Positions 36,142 through 48,562 of a stretch of 64,000 nucleotides of DNA are shown piece by piece. The DNA is from Daphnia carinata (lineage: Eukaryota; Arthropoda; Branchiopoda; Diplostraca; Daphniidae), in the NCBI RefSeq assembly GCF_022539665.2, contig NC_081332.1, forward strand, positions 3,505,884-3,569,883. Direction: 5' to 3'. Positions within the stretch are counted from its first letter, which is position 1; every line of letters starts with the position of its first letter. The notes beneath the pieces were generated by a model. The model ran no database searches, had not been told where the DNA came from, and saw only the letters and a list, made by a program, of their open reading frames with translations. The position numbers and the translations under genes were made by a program.

Positions 36142-38977
36142 TTTCTGGCTCGTTTGAACGAAAAACATTCCATCGTTTCTTGCGGTTTTCCATAACATTT
36201 CACGTTTTTAAAAAACGATTTGTTTTTTGTTTGTTTTTTTTTCAATTTTTTTTTGTTTTTAGCATTTTCAAAAATTGTGGGAGACGAAATAACGGGGAAA
36301 AGGGGCGGGAGAGAAATGTTCAAATTTCGCACAAAGAGAAGACGAAAAAGGCCGTGACTTTTGATTTGACAATGAATGGATGGTCGCAACATGGATCGAT
36401 ATTTTCTTCATTTTTCTTTACCCTCCATATATCGAAAAATGTGAATTTGAAAGAAACCAAAGAAATTTGTTTTTGAACTAGTCCAAAAAAAAAAAAAAAA
36501 TTTCAATTCCCTTTCAATGAAAATAAGAAATCAAAAGAGAGAGAGAGAGAAAGAACCGCTAGGCAGCAAATAGCTCAAACGTTTGGACGTGACACACGAA
36601 ATGCTTTTTTTTTTTTCAAACAATTTTTGTTTGTTTTTTTGATGTCCAAAAAAAGGCCTAAATTGGAGAGAAAACTCCTCGATAAATCCCATTTTTTTTC
36701 AACTTCAACGGGGAATATTTTCACAAAGACCCCCCCCCCTCCCCCCACAAAAAAAAAAAAAAAATATATATATAACGGGAGTAGAGGGAGGGGGGCGGGA
36801 GGAGGCTACCTCTCATCAGAAAAAAATGTGTTCTAGCTTCAAACATTTTTTTTTTTTTTGAGCACTCTCAACGAGTCGAAGTTGAAATTGTTGGGTGAAT
36901 TTCAACATTTGAAGTAAGAAAAAGGGACACGAACGAATCTAAAGAGAAATTCGACATACACGCATACACAACAAACAGATATACTGACGAAACGGCTGAC
37001 ATTGAATTGGGACAAACATAATTCAAAACACGTGTTGGGGCTGGGCAAACTAATTATTTAGCTGATTTGAAAAAAAAAAAAACAATTGGGAAAGAGAGAG
37101 AGAAAAAAAAATGGGGGGGGGGGATTGGAGCACACCTGTGTCAGGTGAGTAGAACGGTGCATTTAGCCGATCTTTTGGATCCAGCGGCTGGATTTGAAAA
37201 AGGTTTAAAACCTTTTTGTTTTTTGTTTTTTTGTAATGCAAAAATGATGTGTTTGTTTTGTTTTTTTCATATTCTTGATTGCTGATGCAATTTTGTTTTG
37301 CTTCTTTTTGTTTTTCCTTTGAGGTTGGATGGGATTATTTTCTTCATGTTGGATGTGTCAAACACGCACTCACGCACACACGACAAATAAAACGCGCACA
37401 TTTGCCCCGTGTCTTTATTTTGAAAACAATTTCATTTTCTTCTATTTTGAGCTGGGCTTTTTTTCAAAAATTGGCAGCATAAATAGACGCACTGCTCGAT
37501 TAGATCGAATTTTTCAAACACTTTCCGCAAAATCACACCGACAATGTTCCATATTAAAAAAAAAAAAAAAAATGAATAATAATTTTTGTTTTTCCTCCTT
37601 GTAAAATTTCAATTTCAAAAATAGGCCTAAAAACATGTTAAAAACGTTTTTGTTTTGTTTGTTTGTTTTTTTTTTCAAATTTATCACAGCCACAACGTGT
37701 TGTCGGTGTTTTTTGAGTTGTAAAAACATTTTTCTGGGTTTGTTTCGGATGTATCACCTAAAAGCTTTTTTTTTCTTTCACCGGGATGGGGGGGAGGGGG
37801 GCTGTTGGGTTTAAATCCAAAAGTAAATCATTTCAAAAGTCTTCATTTTTTTTGATGTCCAATTGGCGTGTTGAGTTTTTTTTTTTTTTTTAACGTCTGC
37901 TTGACACTTGGATTGTGCGGATGATGATTCCTTGTGTTTTTGTTTTCGCTGAATGTTCTTCAATGTCTAAATCGAATTGGATTCGTTTTGCGTGTGTGAG
38001 TTTGCCAAAAATTTCGAAAGCTCTTTTGCAAAAAGCTCTCCGCATTTCCGTTAATTTTTGTTTCGTTCCGAAATCAAGGTTTTAAGATAATTTTCGTAAT
38101 TTCCAAAAGTATTATCCGAAAAAAAAAGAAAGAAAGTTTTCATCACAGTCCGTTGCGTGGATCAAAACATTTTGGGGCTAGGCCGAAAAATCGATTTTTA
38201 AGAATTTTTCCAAAAAACAAAAAAATGGGAGGGCGGGTTTAAATTTTTCCGAAATGGATTCGATCCTCAATCCCGAAGTTTCTTTTAAAGAGAGAACTTT
38301 CAATGGGAGTCGGGTCAAACAATAAAAACGTGAACGTTCAAATGCCAAAACATGGGGGGGATGGGAGTTTTTCTTTTTTTTTTTTTTAGAACCAGGCACA
38401 ACAAACAACTTGGTTGAAAAATTTGTTTTGAAAAATGGTGGAGGGCACGTAATCAACCGCGATTTTCAAAAAAAAAATCTTGTTTTTTTTTTATCACCGG
38501 GAAAGAGCGAGAGAAAGAAAGAAAAAAAAAAATGCGCCAATGAAATTTGAATTTCTTTTTTGTTTTTGTAGGAGAATCATTTTTCAAAAAATTCCCCCGC
38601 TGGCTCAAAGCTCAAAACACGCAATCCAAAAACTTTAAATTTAAAAAGCTCTTAAAGAGACTTGAGAAGAAATTGTCTTCAATTTGAAAATGGGGCAATA
38701 AAAAAAAAAATTGTCGTGTCGACCGGGGACTTTCAGCCAAAATTATCAACAAAAAAAGGAAAAAAATTTTTGAATTTTGAAAAAAAAAAACGGTGCGTGT
38801 AGAAATAATCCCATCGTTCAGGATTTGAAAAAAAAAAAAAAAAAAAGAATTGCAAATGATGTGTGGGTCTTATCGGATTGAGACATTGCGGAAGGCAAGG
38901 TTGCCGCATTTCTTTTGTTTTGTTGTGTGTTGTTGTTGTTGTTGTTGATTGTTGGGAGTCGTGTGTGTGTCACGGGT
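28632..38977 (-). other. Ten-kilobase gene-free stretch, possible giant 3' UTR of the BTB zinc-finger gene
   Basis: No coding exon can be supported on either strand. The stretch is saturated with A and T runs of 8-30 bases, (GA)n at 34321-34342 and 36111-36139, G runs, and a C14-A10 run at 35038-35061. It begins straight after the stop codon of the far terminal zinc-finger exon on the minus strand. A minus-strand AATAAA occurs near 29567, close to the convergent MAN2B1 end. Neural and developmental BTB zinc-finger genes often have very long 3' UTRs, so one long UTR is a reasonable reading, but transcript data are needed. Ordinary intergenic DNA is the alternative. Confidence 0.35.
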
Positions 38978-41518
38978 TCAGACGAGATGAGTGGACAGGT
39001 GTTTGGAGAGATAATCGGCTCGAGCAAATGTTTTACCGCAGGCGTCGCATCGGTAGGGCCGTTCGCCCGTGTGAATCCGCAAGTGACGGTTCATGTCGCT
39101 CTTGCCGCCAAAGGCTCGGCCGCAGAATTCGCACTCGAACGGACGCTCGCCCGTGTGCTTGCGGATGTGGAGCTTCAAGTTCTCTTTAGCCCGGAAGCCC
39201 TTGCCGCAGAACGGGCACAAATGCGGACGGCCTGGATCGTATTCGGGCGGCGGTCCAGTCATGCCGGCCACTCCCGGCACCACAGCGGCGCCAGACGTGG
39301 CCGAATTGACCAACGAGGGCCGGCTGGTGGAGGCAACGGCGGCCGCAGCTGCTGCCGCCGCCGCCGCCGAACTGAAATCGCGGATGAGATTGTGCAGGAA
39401 AGGTCCGGGACCACCTCCTCCTGCTCCTCCTCCTCCGCCGGCAGCAGCGCCTGCTGCCGTTGGCGGAGTGGTTTTCCTTCCGGACCCTTTATTGCTCGTC
39501 TCACCGTCGTCGGAACCTTCCCTATCTGACTGACCTTCTTCCGACTGGGTCGGAGCGTGTCCCGATGGATCCGATGCCGTCGATTGCTGCTGCGGTTGAA
39601 GCCGTTCCAGTCCCGGCGGAGGAGGCATGGCGGCCGCCACGGCCGCCGCCGCTGCCGCCGCGTTCCCGGCTCCTCGAGCGGCTAGGAAGTTGGCCGCCAT
39701 GAGGGCCGCTTGGTGCTGGGCCACTTGGTGTTGCCTCTGCAGCTGCAACGCTCCTTGGAGGAACGACGAAGCCGGACTAGCGGCTGGACTTCCGGCCGTG
39801 AATTTGGCGTGCTGCATCAGCAGCTGCCGGTTCTGGTGCTGCTGCTGCGACAAGTGGTGTCCGTGGTGCGGATGCGACAAATGTTGGCCGGCCGAGGCCG
39901 ATCGTCCGGCAGCAGCCGACGCAAATTGCTGTTGGTGCTGCTGGGCCGCGACGGCCTCTTCTTGGCTCATGAGCCGGTCGCTCGTCGTCTCGTCGTCCAT
40001 CATGTTATCTTGCTCGTCGCCGGAAGAGACGACTTCCACTTCGGATTTGATGTGAGCGCTGCCCAGCCGCTGATCGCTGGACGGACTGGACGATCGTCTA
40101 CCGTCGGCGTTGCCGCTCGACGTCGTGTTCCCTCCGGCTCCGTGCAGTCGGGCCCTCGCTTCCGCTTGGCTTCCGGAGGCAGACGAGCCGGACAGGCCGT
40201 CCCCTCGGCTACTCCGGTGGTGGTGATGGTGGTGGTGATGCTGAGGCCTGGCCAGCATTTCCAAAACGCTGCGCTCCTCCATCATGTTGACGCCCATGAA
40301 TCCAGCCAGCGATCCGGCCGCCATGGCCGCCCCGCCTCCGCCGGGCATCGACATGGATCGAACGTTGCCCGGGTAGACGTGCAGCCGCTCGACAGCGTGA
40401 TTGAGCCGGTGTTTCTTGAAGGATTTGAGATATTTGAACTGCATTCCGCAGATTTCGCAGCGGAACGGCTTCTCGCCGGGCAAGCGGGCCGTGTGATTTT
40501 GCTCCTTGTGTTTGGTGAAGGCCGACAGGTACTTGTAGCACTGGCCGCACTGCTCGCACTTGTACGGTTTCTCGCGCGAGCCGAGCGTGAAGCCGACGCC
40601 CACGTGAGATTCAATCAGCGAGATGGACGTCGGAAATGGGAAGCCGGATGCGACCACGGCCCTCGTCGAAGCGGAAGACGATGACGGAGAGTCGCGGCAC
40701 ACGCCCACATCGCTGGCCGTGCTACTGGCACCGCTGCGCTGCGATCCGGGCCCGCCGGCGCCCGACTCTTCTCCATCCGCCGCATTGTGTTGTTGCTGTT
40801 GCTGCTGTTGCTGTTTTGATTGTTGTTGTTGTTGTTGTTGTTGTTGTAACTGATGGGAGGAAGACGATGAGGAAGATGGTCCGGGTCGGGGCGTATTGTT
40901 ACCCGACCGACTAGCTGCACCAGAGGCGTTACTGTTACTACTCCGGTAATGGGATGGATTGATTCCGGCAAAGGGCATGGCCAACGGCATGCCGGCGAAG
41001 CGCATGCCAAAGTCGAATTGCGGCACCACCATCGGCAAAATGGACGACAGGAAATTGGACGAAGACGACGTTTCGTTCGCTGCCGACGCGCTCCCGCCCG
41101 CTCCCGAACGGCTGACGACAACCGAGACCTCGTCGCGGTAATCACTTCCTCCTCCTCCGCCGCCCTTCTGACCCCGTCCGCCGCTGACGCCGCCTGCAGA
41201 CGAGTGATGCGCAGAGCCTTCGGCGACAGAGGCGGCTCCTTCCGGGAACGAGAGGAACCTTTTGGGTCGGCCGGCCGGATGAATGCTGCTTCCGGCGGCG
41301 GCGTTGGCGCTACTGCTGCGATGTTGCTGTTGTTGTTGATGGTGGTTGGCCAGATCGCCACCAGACGCTGTTTTATGGCTGTGATGGCTCTTCCTTCCGC
41401 CTCCGCCGCCGTGCCTCATCCTTAGTCCGCTAGAGGCTCCTCCTCCGCTGCCGGAGAAGTTGAGATACTCGCCCTCTTCGATCACCACCTCGGCCGTCGG
41501 CATCTGGCCGTCAGAGAA
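38978..41518 (-). CDS. Far terminal exon of BTB zinc-finger gene: five C2H2 fingers (mamo-like isoform)
   Basis: A single 847-codon exon opens after a good acceptor (TATATTTCTAG|TTCTCTGACGGC) in phase 0 and runs to a stop, so it can follow the shared exon at 48563-48727 directly, giving an isoform of about 1617 aa. Exon residues about 318-375 hold two C2H2 fingers (YKCEQCGQCYKYLSAFTKH and FRCEICGMQFKYLKSFKKH). The last 85 residues hold three more with TGERPF/TGERPY linkers (HLCPFCGKGFRAKENLKLH, FECEFCGRAFGGKSDMNRH, YRCDACGKTFARADYLSKH). Between are polyQ, polyA, polyH and polyG tracts typical of arthropod transcription factors. The C-terminal triplet resembles insect mamo as I remember it; a tramtrack/abrupt-class relative is the alternative. 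The role should be sequence-specific transcriptional control in the nucleus. Confidence 0.9.
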   Translation of the reverse strand, partial: FSDGQMPTAEVVIEEGEYLNFSGSGGGASSGLRMRHGGGGGRKSHHSHKTASGGDLANHHQQQQQHRSSSANAAAGSSIHPAGRPKRFLSFPEGAASVAEGSAHHSSAGGVSGGRGQKGGGGGGSDYRDEVSVVVSRSGAGGSASAANETSSSSNFLSSILPMVVPQFDFGMRFAGMPLAMPFAGINPSHYRSSNSNASGAASRSGNNTPRPGPSSSSSSSHQLQQQQQQQQQSKQQQQQQQQHNAADGEESGAGGPGSQRSGASSTASDVGVCRDSPSSSSASTRAVVASGFPFPTSISLIESHVGVGFTLGSREKPYKCEQCGQCYKYLSAFTKHKEQNHTARLPGEKPFRCEICGMQFKYLKSFKKHRLNHAVERLHVYPGNVRSMSMPGGGGAAMAAGSLAGFMGVNMMEERSVLEMLARPQHHHHHHHHRSSRGDGLSGSSASGSQAEARARLHGAGGNTTSSGNADGRRSSSPSSDQRLGSAHIKSEVEVVSSGDEQDNMMDDETTSDRLMSQEEAVAAQQHQQQFASAAAGRSASAGQHLSHPHHGHHLSQQQHQNRQLLMQHAKFTAGSPAASPASSFLQGALQLQRQHQVAQHQAALMAANFLAARGAGNAAAAAAAVAAAMPPPPGLERLQPQQQSTASDPSGHAPTQSEEGQSDREGSDDGETSNKGSGRKTTPPTAAGAAAGGGGGAGGGGPGPFLHNLIRDFSSAAAAAAAAAAVASTSRPSLVNSATSGAAVVPGVAGMTGPPPEYDPGRPHLCPFCGKGFRAKENLKLHIRKHTGERPFECEFCGRAFGGKSDMNRHLRIHTGERPYRCDACGKTFARADYLSKHLSTHLV

Positions 41519-44500
41519 CTAGAAATATAAAACAAACATAAGACGTTGCAATGAAATTAACGCCATTCGCAATTTGCTTAATGAACAAAATTATTTCGAT
41601 TGGGGTTATTGAGGATCTTTCAATCCGAATCTAGGCCGTTCTCTGGTTGGTTTTTATTGCAGGAAAATTTCTACTCGACGGTTGAATTAAAAACGAAGAC
41701 ATTCGCAAATGAGGAAAAAAAAAAACTGAAATAACTGCCAATTGTGTGGTGCAATTAGCGCGTCTTCGTACTTTCGCCCATCAACCACACCGTATTCACC
41801 AGTTGACAGACCAAACGAGGAAAAACAAAAACACAATTCCTTATTTATTTTATTTTTTTTTTTTTTTTTGTTTGTTTGTTTCAATTTAAATACGAAAGGA
41901 TTGACCGCCATTGTCGATACGCATTTTTACACGCCGGCTGTAAACGGTTGCTAACCCCACACACATCAAAGTTCGATGATGAACGACAACTACAACACTC
42001 GCACATTCAATCGCAGACGTATCGAATTTAAAACTAGCCCTCCGGCGTTTCTGGAAATAGGGATTTTTTTTTTTTTAAAGAATGGTGTTACAGACCCGAA
42101 TGAAAAGCAGCGCATTAATTCCGCTACTGTCGGTCACCGCGGGTGCAACGACAACCAAACGCCACACAAACGGGATCGTCCAAATGGATTCTTCCGGCAG
42201 ATGGCCGATGCTGTTGCCGTTGCATGATCACCTTCTTCTTTCTTTTTTTTTTTTTTTTTTTGCCTATCCGATCTCACACGATAAATCTCCGCCGAAATGA
42301 TTTTTTAAACACAATTTTCTTTCAATTTCAAATTTAAAAAAAAAAAAAAAAGGCTTCCGCACTTCCGCCAACACGCGCACTCACTCACGCCAACAATTTA
42401 AATAAGTTTGTTATCCTGTAGTTAAAGGCATTTTTTTTTTTTGTTTGTTTGTTTTGAATTTTTCTTTAAATTTTCAACAACAACAACAAAAAAAGAAAAG
42501 AAAAGAAAAGGGAAGGGCGGGATGATTTGGAGAAAAGCGTCGGTCGGACGCACGATCGCCGCGTCTTTTGGCGTCGTCCCGCGCGAATCGAGCGACCTAC
42601 TCTTCCACTTTTGCATCTACCTCCACCGTTTTCCCCTCCCCCCATTTCCTCCCTCCCCAACCCCCTTCTCGTGCGATTCCATTTGTTTTCGCGTATGTTA
42701 CCTCCCTTCTCGCAACCCCACCCCGTTTTTCGCTATTCATTCAATCAACCCCGGCGTGTAGACACACACACACACACACACACAAGTAGTATGTGTCCTG
42801 CATATCATTTCTCCCCTCCTCTTCTTCCGTTTCCGCACTCGACGCTTTTTAGCTCTTCCACGCCCCTCGTTCCCTCTCCTTTTAAAACTCTTACGCGCCA
42901 AAAAACAAAAGACCCTCTCTCTCACTTTTGCAATATTCATCCGGAAACTCCCGTTTCCCACCCCTCTCTCCATTCTCCATGGCTACACGCTCTCGCCAAT
43001 CCGCCTGATTTTCTTCCTCTTTTTTTTTTTTTTAGCTGCTTTCCTTATGTTCTCTCGGCCAAAAGATCAGATTTCCTCGTCCATCATCCCCTCCCTGGCT
43101 CTTCCGTCGTTCATCAAAAGATCTTGTAAAGGATATTAAGATAGTCCTATAAGAAAAAAAAAAAAAAGGAGAGAGATCCTCTTTCCCTCCCTCCCCTTGC
43201 GTTTCACCCAACATGTTCGATTGGCTCTCTCCCGCATATCCGATTTTATTCTTTTTCAAACACAGTCGCGAAAATAATAAAATAAAAAATGTAGAGGGGG
43301 GGGGGGGTGTAGGCGGGAACTACGACTGCGCATAACTGTTTTTTATGTGCGGTTTTGGAAAAGCAAAAAAAAAAAAACGAATTTTAAAAAACAATGACGC
43401 GCTTCCGTTTTTCATCGGTTTTCAAGAAAATGTTGGGGGGGGGGGGTAAAGAATCGATTCGCTTACTCGTTCATGGCTGTCACGTAATTATCTATCGAGT
43501 TTGATACGCTGCAACTACTTTGCGTTCTTTATGAGGATAGGAAAAGATGCTGAAAACGTCTTTTTTTTTTTTGGCTTTAAAAAGCACGTCATTAATAATA
43601 AATCCCATCCTCCCTGGATGGCATTTACGAATGTGAAGCGATGGCTCGGAAATACTTTTACCTCTCAAAAAAACAAAAAAAAAAAAACAATTCAATTTCA
43701 GTGTTTTGTTTCGTTTCATTATTGGCATTTAATAATGAAAAAACCAAACAAACAAAAATATCTCTAGAGACAGTCACTCGTTCATTTATACAAAAAAAAA
43801 AAAAAAAAAACGCAATTATTTTCAAACGTCCCGCTTTGAAAAAAAAAGGAAAAAAAAAGTTTGCAGACGACAAAGCTAGACGCTTGGTATTGATCTGATA
43901 CAAATCCCGCAACCGTGCCGGACATTTTTTTTTTTTATTTTTTCTTATTATTATTTATAGCCTTTCGCCTCACAGACACACAGACACACACACATCTCTA
44001 AATCAGTCTATTGAATGACGTCATTCCTGCTGGGCCTAGGAAACAAACAAACAAACAAAACAAAAAAATGTCCTTCAACCAGCAGACAATTTATAATGCA
44101 GCTCAAGGTTTGGGCAAAACGGCCGCCGGCCTACCTAAAAATCTCGCATATACGCGTCTTAACGTGACTGGCCCGTCCATGTAACATTTCTAAAAAAAAA
44201 AAAAAAAAAAAACGAGGATAGGACTAGACGTAGTGTCTGTACATACAACACGATGTGTGTGTTTGTGTGTGTGTATAAGAACAGAAATAAAACTTGCGCG
44301 CGTTCGTTCGTGTTGTATCAAATGCAGAAGAAAGGTCGGCCTTGATGTCGACATATAAATAGGCTGGGGGTTCACCGGGCAGCAGCCGGATGGGGGCCGT
44401 CATTCCCTCAAGGGGCGTTGTTGAATAAGAGAAAGCATAACTGGGCAAACACAAGTTTCAAAGTCTCAAATTCATCTCTCTTTTTCTTTCTAAAACGCAG

Positions 44501-47063
44501 ACAACTGGCAAAGGAAAAAAAAAAAAATAAAATAAAATACCGTCTGCGTGAGAGAGGGAAAGGGTTTTAAAAGAGTTTTTTTTTTTTTTTTTTTTTACTT
44601 CTCTAGTTGCGAGTTTCACCCAAAAAAAAAGGGGGAAGGGGGGTGAGTTTATTCACGTTGAAAGATGTGAGAGTAACGGTCAAGCTCTCGTTTTTTTTTG
44701 TGTGTGTGTGTGTGTGTTAAATTTTATTTCCCCCCTCTTCTTTTCTTTCACTAGTGAATCCACACAAATCCATTCCCCCCCATCTATTTTTTTTTTTCTT
44801 TTTTGAATCCACGCTTTAAAATTTATTTTTGAAAATACACACCCAATTTTTTTTTTATAGGTGGGGTTCGTGTTTTTTTTTTTTTTTTTTTTGTGCGCGG
44901 GTAACAACTGCTGCTGCCACCGAAAGTAGACTTTGAATATTTAACCGAATATGTATATAAAAAAAAAAGGGGGGGGGGATTTGAGAAACCAAGCGTCGTC
45001 CAGGCAAAAAAAAAAAAAAACGGAGTAAGCTTTAGACTACTAGTAAGAGAATTACGATTATAATACCAAGGCCCCGCATAATCTCTTTTGGAAAAGAAAA
45101 AAAAAAGGGTTGAAAATAAGAAAGGGACGCCATTGGTTGCCTTGCGCCCGTTTCGTATTCGGACCAGCAGAATGTTGTTATCCGACCTGTTCTTTTTTTT
45201 TTTTTTTTTTTTTTTCTTGCACACAGACAAAAAAAAAAATATATATATATTTAAAAAGGAGAAAGAAAAAAGAATTCTTAGCCCTCCTTTTAATTTTTTG
45301 TTTGTTGTATCTTTTCGGTTCACGAAAAAAAAAAAAAAAGAGACATAAGACAGTCAAGGTATCAGTTAGCTCCATCGGAGCAATCGGAATGATGGATCAG
45401 ATGGACGAAAAAAACTCGTTTTAATGGCAAAACTGGTCGGGCAACAAAAAAAAAAAAAAAAAATCAATGTCGACTCTCTTCGACCAAATAAAGGAACTAT
45501 GCCGTTTATTTCGTCAAGTTCTTATTTTTTTATTTTTTTTCATGGCCGTTGTCTGCGTTCGGGACCCGAAGACCTTGAAAATCCCGCATAGAACCGGCAC
45601 ACACACGCTATGTGCAAGATGGCGTAGTATTTTTTTTTTATTATTATTATTCGAGGCTACAGCCTTTTCACGAGATGATAACAAAAATTTCGATATTTTT
45701 TTTTTTTTGTATTCGCTTTTTTTTTTCCGATGTATTTTTGAATTAAATTCAAAAAAAAAAAAAATGGAAAGGAAAAGAATACAAGAGATCAAAAAAACAA
45801 TTGAAATGATGATTTTAAAGAATCTAACAAACAACGTTCTTTTCAAACTACAATTCGTTTTTAAATATGACTGATTTTGAGTAATAGGAAAATCATAGTG
45901 TGTGTATGGGTTATCGTTATCCGCCTCTTTTTGCCCCCCTTTTACATAACATTCCTTTAAAATATGCTAATTTTTCGTTTTGACTCCGATAATAAATATC
46001 ACCCCATTAGTTGCATCGAATCTCTTTCGTCTCCTGTCCCAGTTTTCAACTACTACAAACATTTTCTATCACAGTTGCGTGTGCAGAGTTTTAAGCTGCG
46101 ACTGCATTTAGCGTTTCAAAATAAAAATCGTGTCAATCTCCAACCAAAATTCAAAAACGAAGAGGGGAGAAAGTGAAAAAGGTCCATCTAAGATGACGCC
46201 ATAACAGCTGGACGATGCAAAAAGACTAGGGGAGGAAACGTCAGTAACTCTTTTAAAACCATTTTTTTTTTCTTTCTAGGGTTTCCCAGTTTTTCCATGT
46301 CACTCTCCACTGATGATGACGCATCAATTTAAAACCCAGAACTTAAGACATAAAAAAAAAAAAAAAAAAAAATCTAATTAAAAAAAAAAAAAAAAAAAAA
46401 AGGGGGCTCTACATGTGGGCCGAACTTCCGTCGTCCGTAATCAACTGGAAATCACTTTTTGTTTCTAAAAACCTGTTCAACCCATATTTCGTCTGTCAGC
46501 TGGCCTATTAAAAAAAAAAAAAAACCCGAGGGGTGGAGGAAATGCGCACACAAGTGTGCGAGTGAAGAACGCTCGCGAGTTCTGTGGGTGGAACTCGAGT
46601 CCTGCACGCAGACACTACACCCTGATGATGATGACGGACAACAATCCTTCTCATTTCACTCTGCCAACTTCTTTTGTTCTTGACCATCCGACAAGAAAAT
46701 ACGGGCTCTAATTTTTTTTTTTTTTTTTTTTTCAACTACTACTAGGCTTTTCAAAATGCATCTAGGCTAAAGACTCACGCAATAAGCCCACCCTCGGAGG
46801 GAGAGAACCCAAACTACCCTCCACGACGTTTAGAACACACACACACACACACACACACACAGCTGTGTGTGTGACGATTTTAATCAACTAGAATCGATGA
46901 CACACACTGGTGGCAGTGCATTATTTTTTCAAAAGGAAATGAAACAAAAGGCTCGTGAGACTTTCAAAAACCCTAGCGGCGAAAATGCGAAACAAGTTTC
47001 AAATCAAAATCACAGATCACACAGCCCAACAACAAAATGTTTAGGAACTTTAACTCGAATTTT
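41519..47063 (-). other. Intron / 3' UTR space between alternative terminal exons
   Basis: Between the two alternative terminal zinc-finger exons on the minus strand. For the short isoform its right part is 3' UTR; for the long isoform it is intron. It holds (AC)n at 42762-42784, long A and T runs, a perfect TGACGTCA at 44016-44023 and an AAGATGGCG motif at 45616. No coding exon is supported. The 200-codon plus-strand frame at 42527-43129 is Pro/Ser/His-rich pyrimidine repeat sequence. Confidence 0.5.
46835..46873. repeat. (AC)n-AGCT-(GT)n inverted repeat
   Basis: About 13 AC units run into AGCT and then about five GT units, so the array can fold back on itself as a perfect hairpin of roughly 12 paired bases. 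It lies about 200 bases beyond the stop codon of the short BTB zinc-finger isoform, within its probable 3' UTR. Confidence 0.7.
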
Positions 47064-47921
47064 TCAAACAGGCGGAGGTGGTGGATGGAGTCGCTCGGCT
47101 TTGGGCAAATGAGTCTTTTCGTGAGCTTTAAGGATGGTGGATCGTGAAAAGGTTTTGCCGCAGAGTTGACAAGGAAACGGACGTTCGCCCGTGTGGACTC
47201 GACAGTGATCCTTCATGTGATGACGCAATTTAAAAGCTTTGCCGCAATAATCGCAACGGAACGGCCTCTGCTGTTGCGGCGGCTCAGACAGCTGGGCCGC
47301 GTCGCCGGCCGCCACGCCGAACGCGGGCAAAACAATCGGAGAGTGGACGCTCTGCGACGGTGCGGAATAAGAAGATCCAGGTAAATGAATCAATTGGCTA
47401 TTGGCCGATGACGACGTCATTTCCAAAGCCGACGGCGCGAAAGACGGACAGCAACGATCGATGGCCGTCATGGACGCAATGGCGGCCGCGCTAAACATGC
47501 CGGCCACCAAGTGGCTATTGCTGCTGCCGCTAGCGCCCTGTTCTAAATGAGCACGCGGATGGAAGTGATCCGGAAGGCCGTCACCGCTGCTGTGATGGCG
47601 GTGCCGGACATGGCCAGCAGCGGGATTGGCATCTAGATCGGCAACAACGTGCGGCGGAGGTGGATGATGAAACAAGATGCCGGAAGCGGCGGCTGCAATG
47701 GCGGCGAAATTGGGTGGCATGAGACCGGCGGACAAGTGACGCTGTCGCTTCATCCCGCGTGATAATAGCAACAAAGGAGAGGGACGCGATGCGGGTTCCT
47801 CCGGAACTGTTGCCGACGCATCCGGCGCAGAACTCAGAGTAACCGATATCAAACTATTGTCCACGGCTGCTGCCGAAGACACCTCTTCCATCGTCGCTTC
47901 CGGCAATCGTTTGGCGGCAGC
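47064..47921 (-). CDS. Near terminal exon of BTB zinc-finger gene: two C2H2 fingers (short isoform)
   Basis: The exon starts after an excellent acceptor (TGTTCTTGTTTGCAG|GCTGCC) in phase 0 and ends at a stop, 286 codons including stop. Joined to the shared exons it gives an isoform of about 1056 aa. Two C2H2 fingers lie near the C-terminus: [19 protein letters not shown] and [19 protein letters not shown], joined by a TGERPF linker, then a short Pro tail. The rest is low-complexity Ala/Ser/His/Pro. Its finger pair differs from all five fingers of the far exon, so the two isoforms should bind different DNA sites. It lies about 640 bases downstream of the shared 55-codon exon, so it is likely chosen when the far exon is skipped by early polyadenylation. 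Confidence 0.9.
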   Translation of the reverse strand, partial: AAAKRLPEATMEEVSSAAAVDNSLISVTLSSAPDASATVPEEPASRPSPLLLLSRGMKRQRHLSAGLMPPNFAAIAAAASGILFHHPPPPHVVADLDANPAAGHVRHRHHSSGDGLPDHFHPRAHLEQGASGSSNSHLVAGMFSAAAIASMTAIDRCCPSFAPSALEMTSSSANSQLIHLPGSSYSAPSQSVHSPIVLPAFGVAAGDAAQLSEPPQQQRPFRCDYCGKAFKLRHHMKDHCRVHTGERPFPCQLCGKTFSRSTILKAHEKTHLPKAERLHPPPPPV

Positions 47922-48562
47922 CTGCAAACAAGAACAGACAGACAAGAAGAGAAAAAAAAAAGACAACCCCCAACAAGATAGAACTATATCAACTTCTTGT
48001 TCCAGAATTTTTTTTTATTTTTTAATTAAATTTTCCCGCCATCCCATTTTTTCAAAAAAAAATTAGGATTTTTTTTTTTTTAAATAAATCAAAAGGAAAT
48101 AAAAATAAACAAGAAGTTGACGTTCATATTGTCAGGTCTTTTTTTTTTCTCTCTATCTCTCTTTGTGTTCCTATTTGCATAAAATTTGAGATTTTTTTTT
48201 TGTGTAAAAACAAGTGCGATCGGAAAGATTCGAAAAAAATTGGCCGCCTGCGTGTTGTGTGTAACATTGAAATCGCAGGATTTCAGTTTGTTGACAAATG
48301 TGTCGTTTGTTTTCTATTAAACAGACGCACGTTCTTCTTAACACACAAATAAAAAAATAAAAAAAGACCCAAACGAAGGTCAACTTCTGGCTTCGAAGGT
48401 CCCGTACTTTTTTTTTGTCTTGTGTGCGACCCCCCGATTTAAAAAAAAAAAAAAAAAAAATGTCGGCAGAACAAAAAAAATGGCGACGCGATCCCGCAAT
48501 TTTCACGAACGCTCTTTTTCAAAATTCTAAAAAAAAAAAAAGAAAATGTTTGCAATTCCTAC
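47922..48562 (-). other. Intron before the near terminal zinc-finger exon
   Basis: Contains long T runs read on either strand and no supportable exon. A minus-strand GTAGGA donor at 48562 and a TTTGCAG acceptor at 47922 bound it. Confidence 0.7.

Noticed and set aside
39710-40684. 324-codon open frame on the plus strand
   Set aside because: It is antisense to the five-finger terminal exon, whose C2H2 motifs and splice acceptor are on the minus strand. GC-rich, triplet-biased coding DNA often leaves the opposite strand open.
42527-43129. 200-codon plus-strand frame rich in Pro, Ser, His and Thr
   Set aside because: It arises from a pyrimidine-rich stretch with an (AC)n array and has no splice context or domain.
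44823-45846. Several Lys/Phe-rich frames on both strands
   Set aside because: They are read-through of poly(A) and poly(T) runs.
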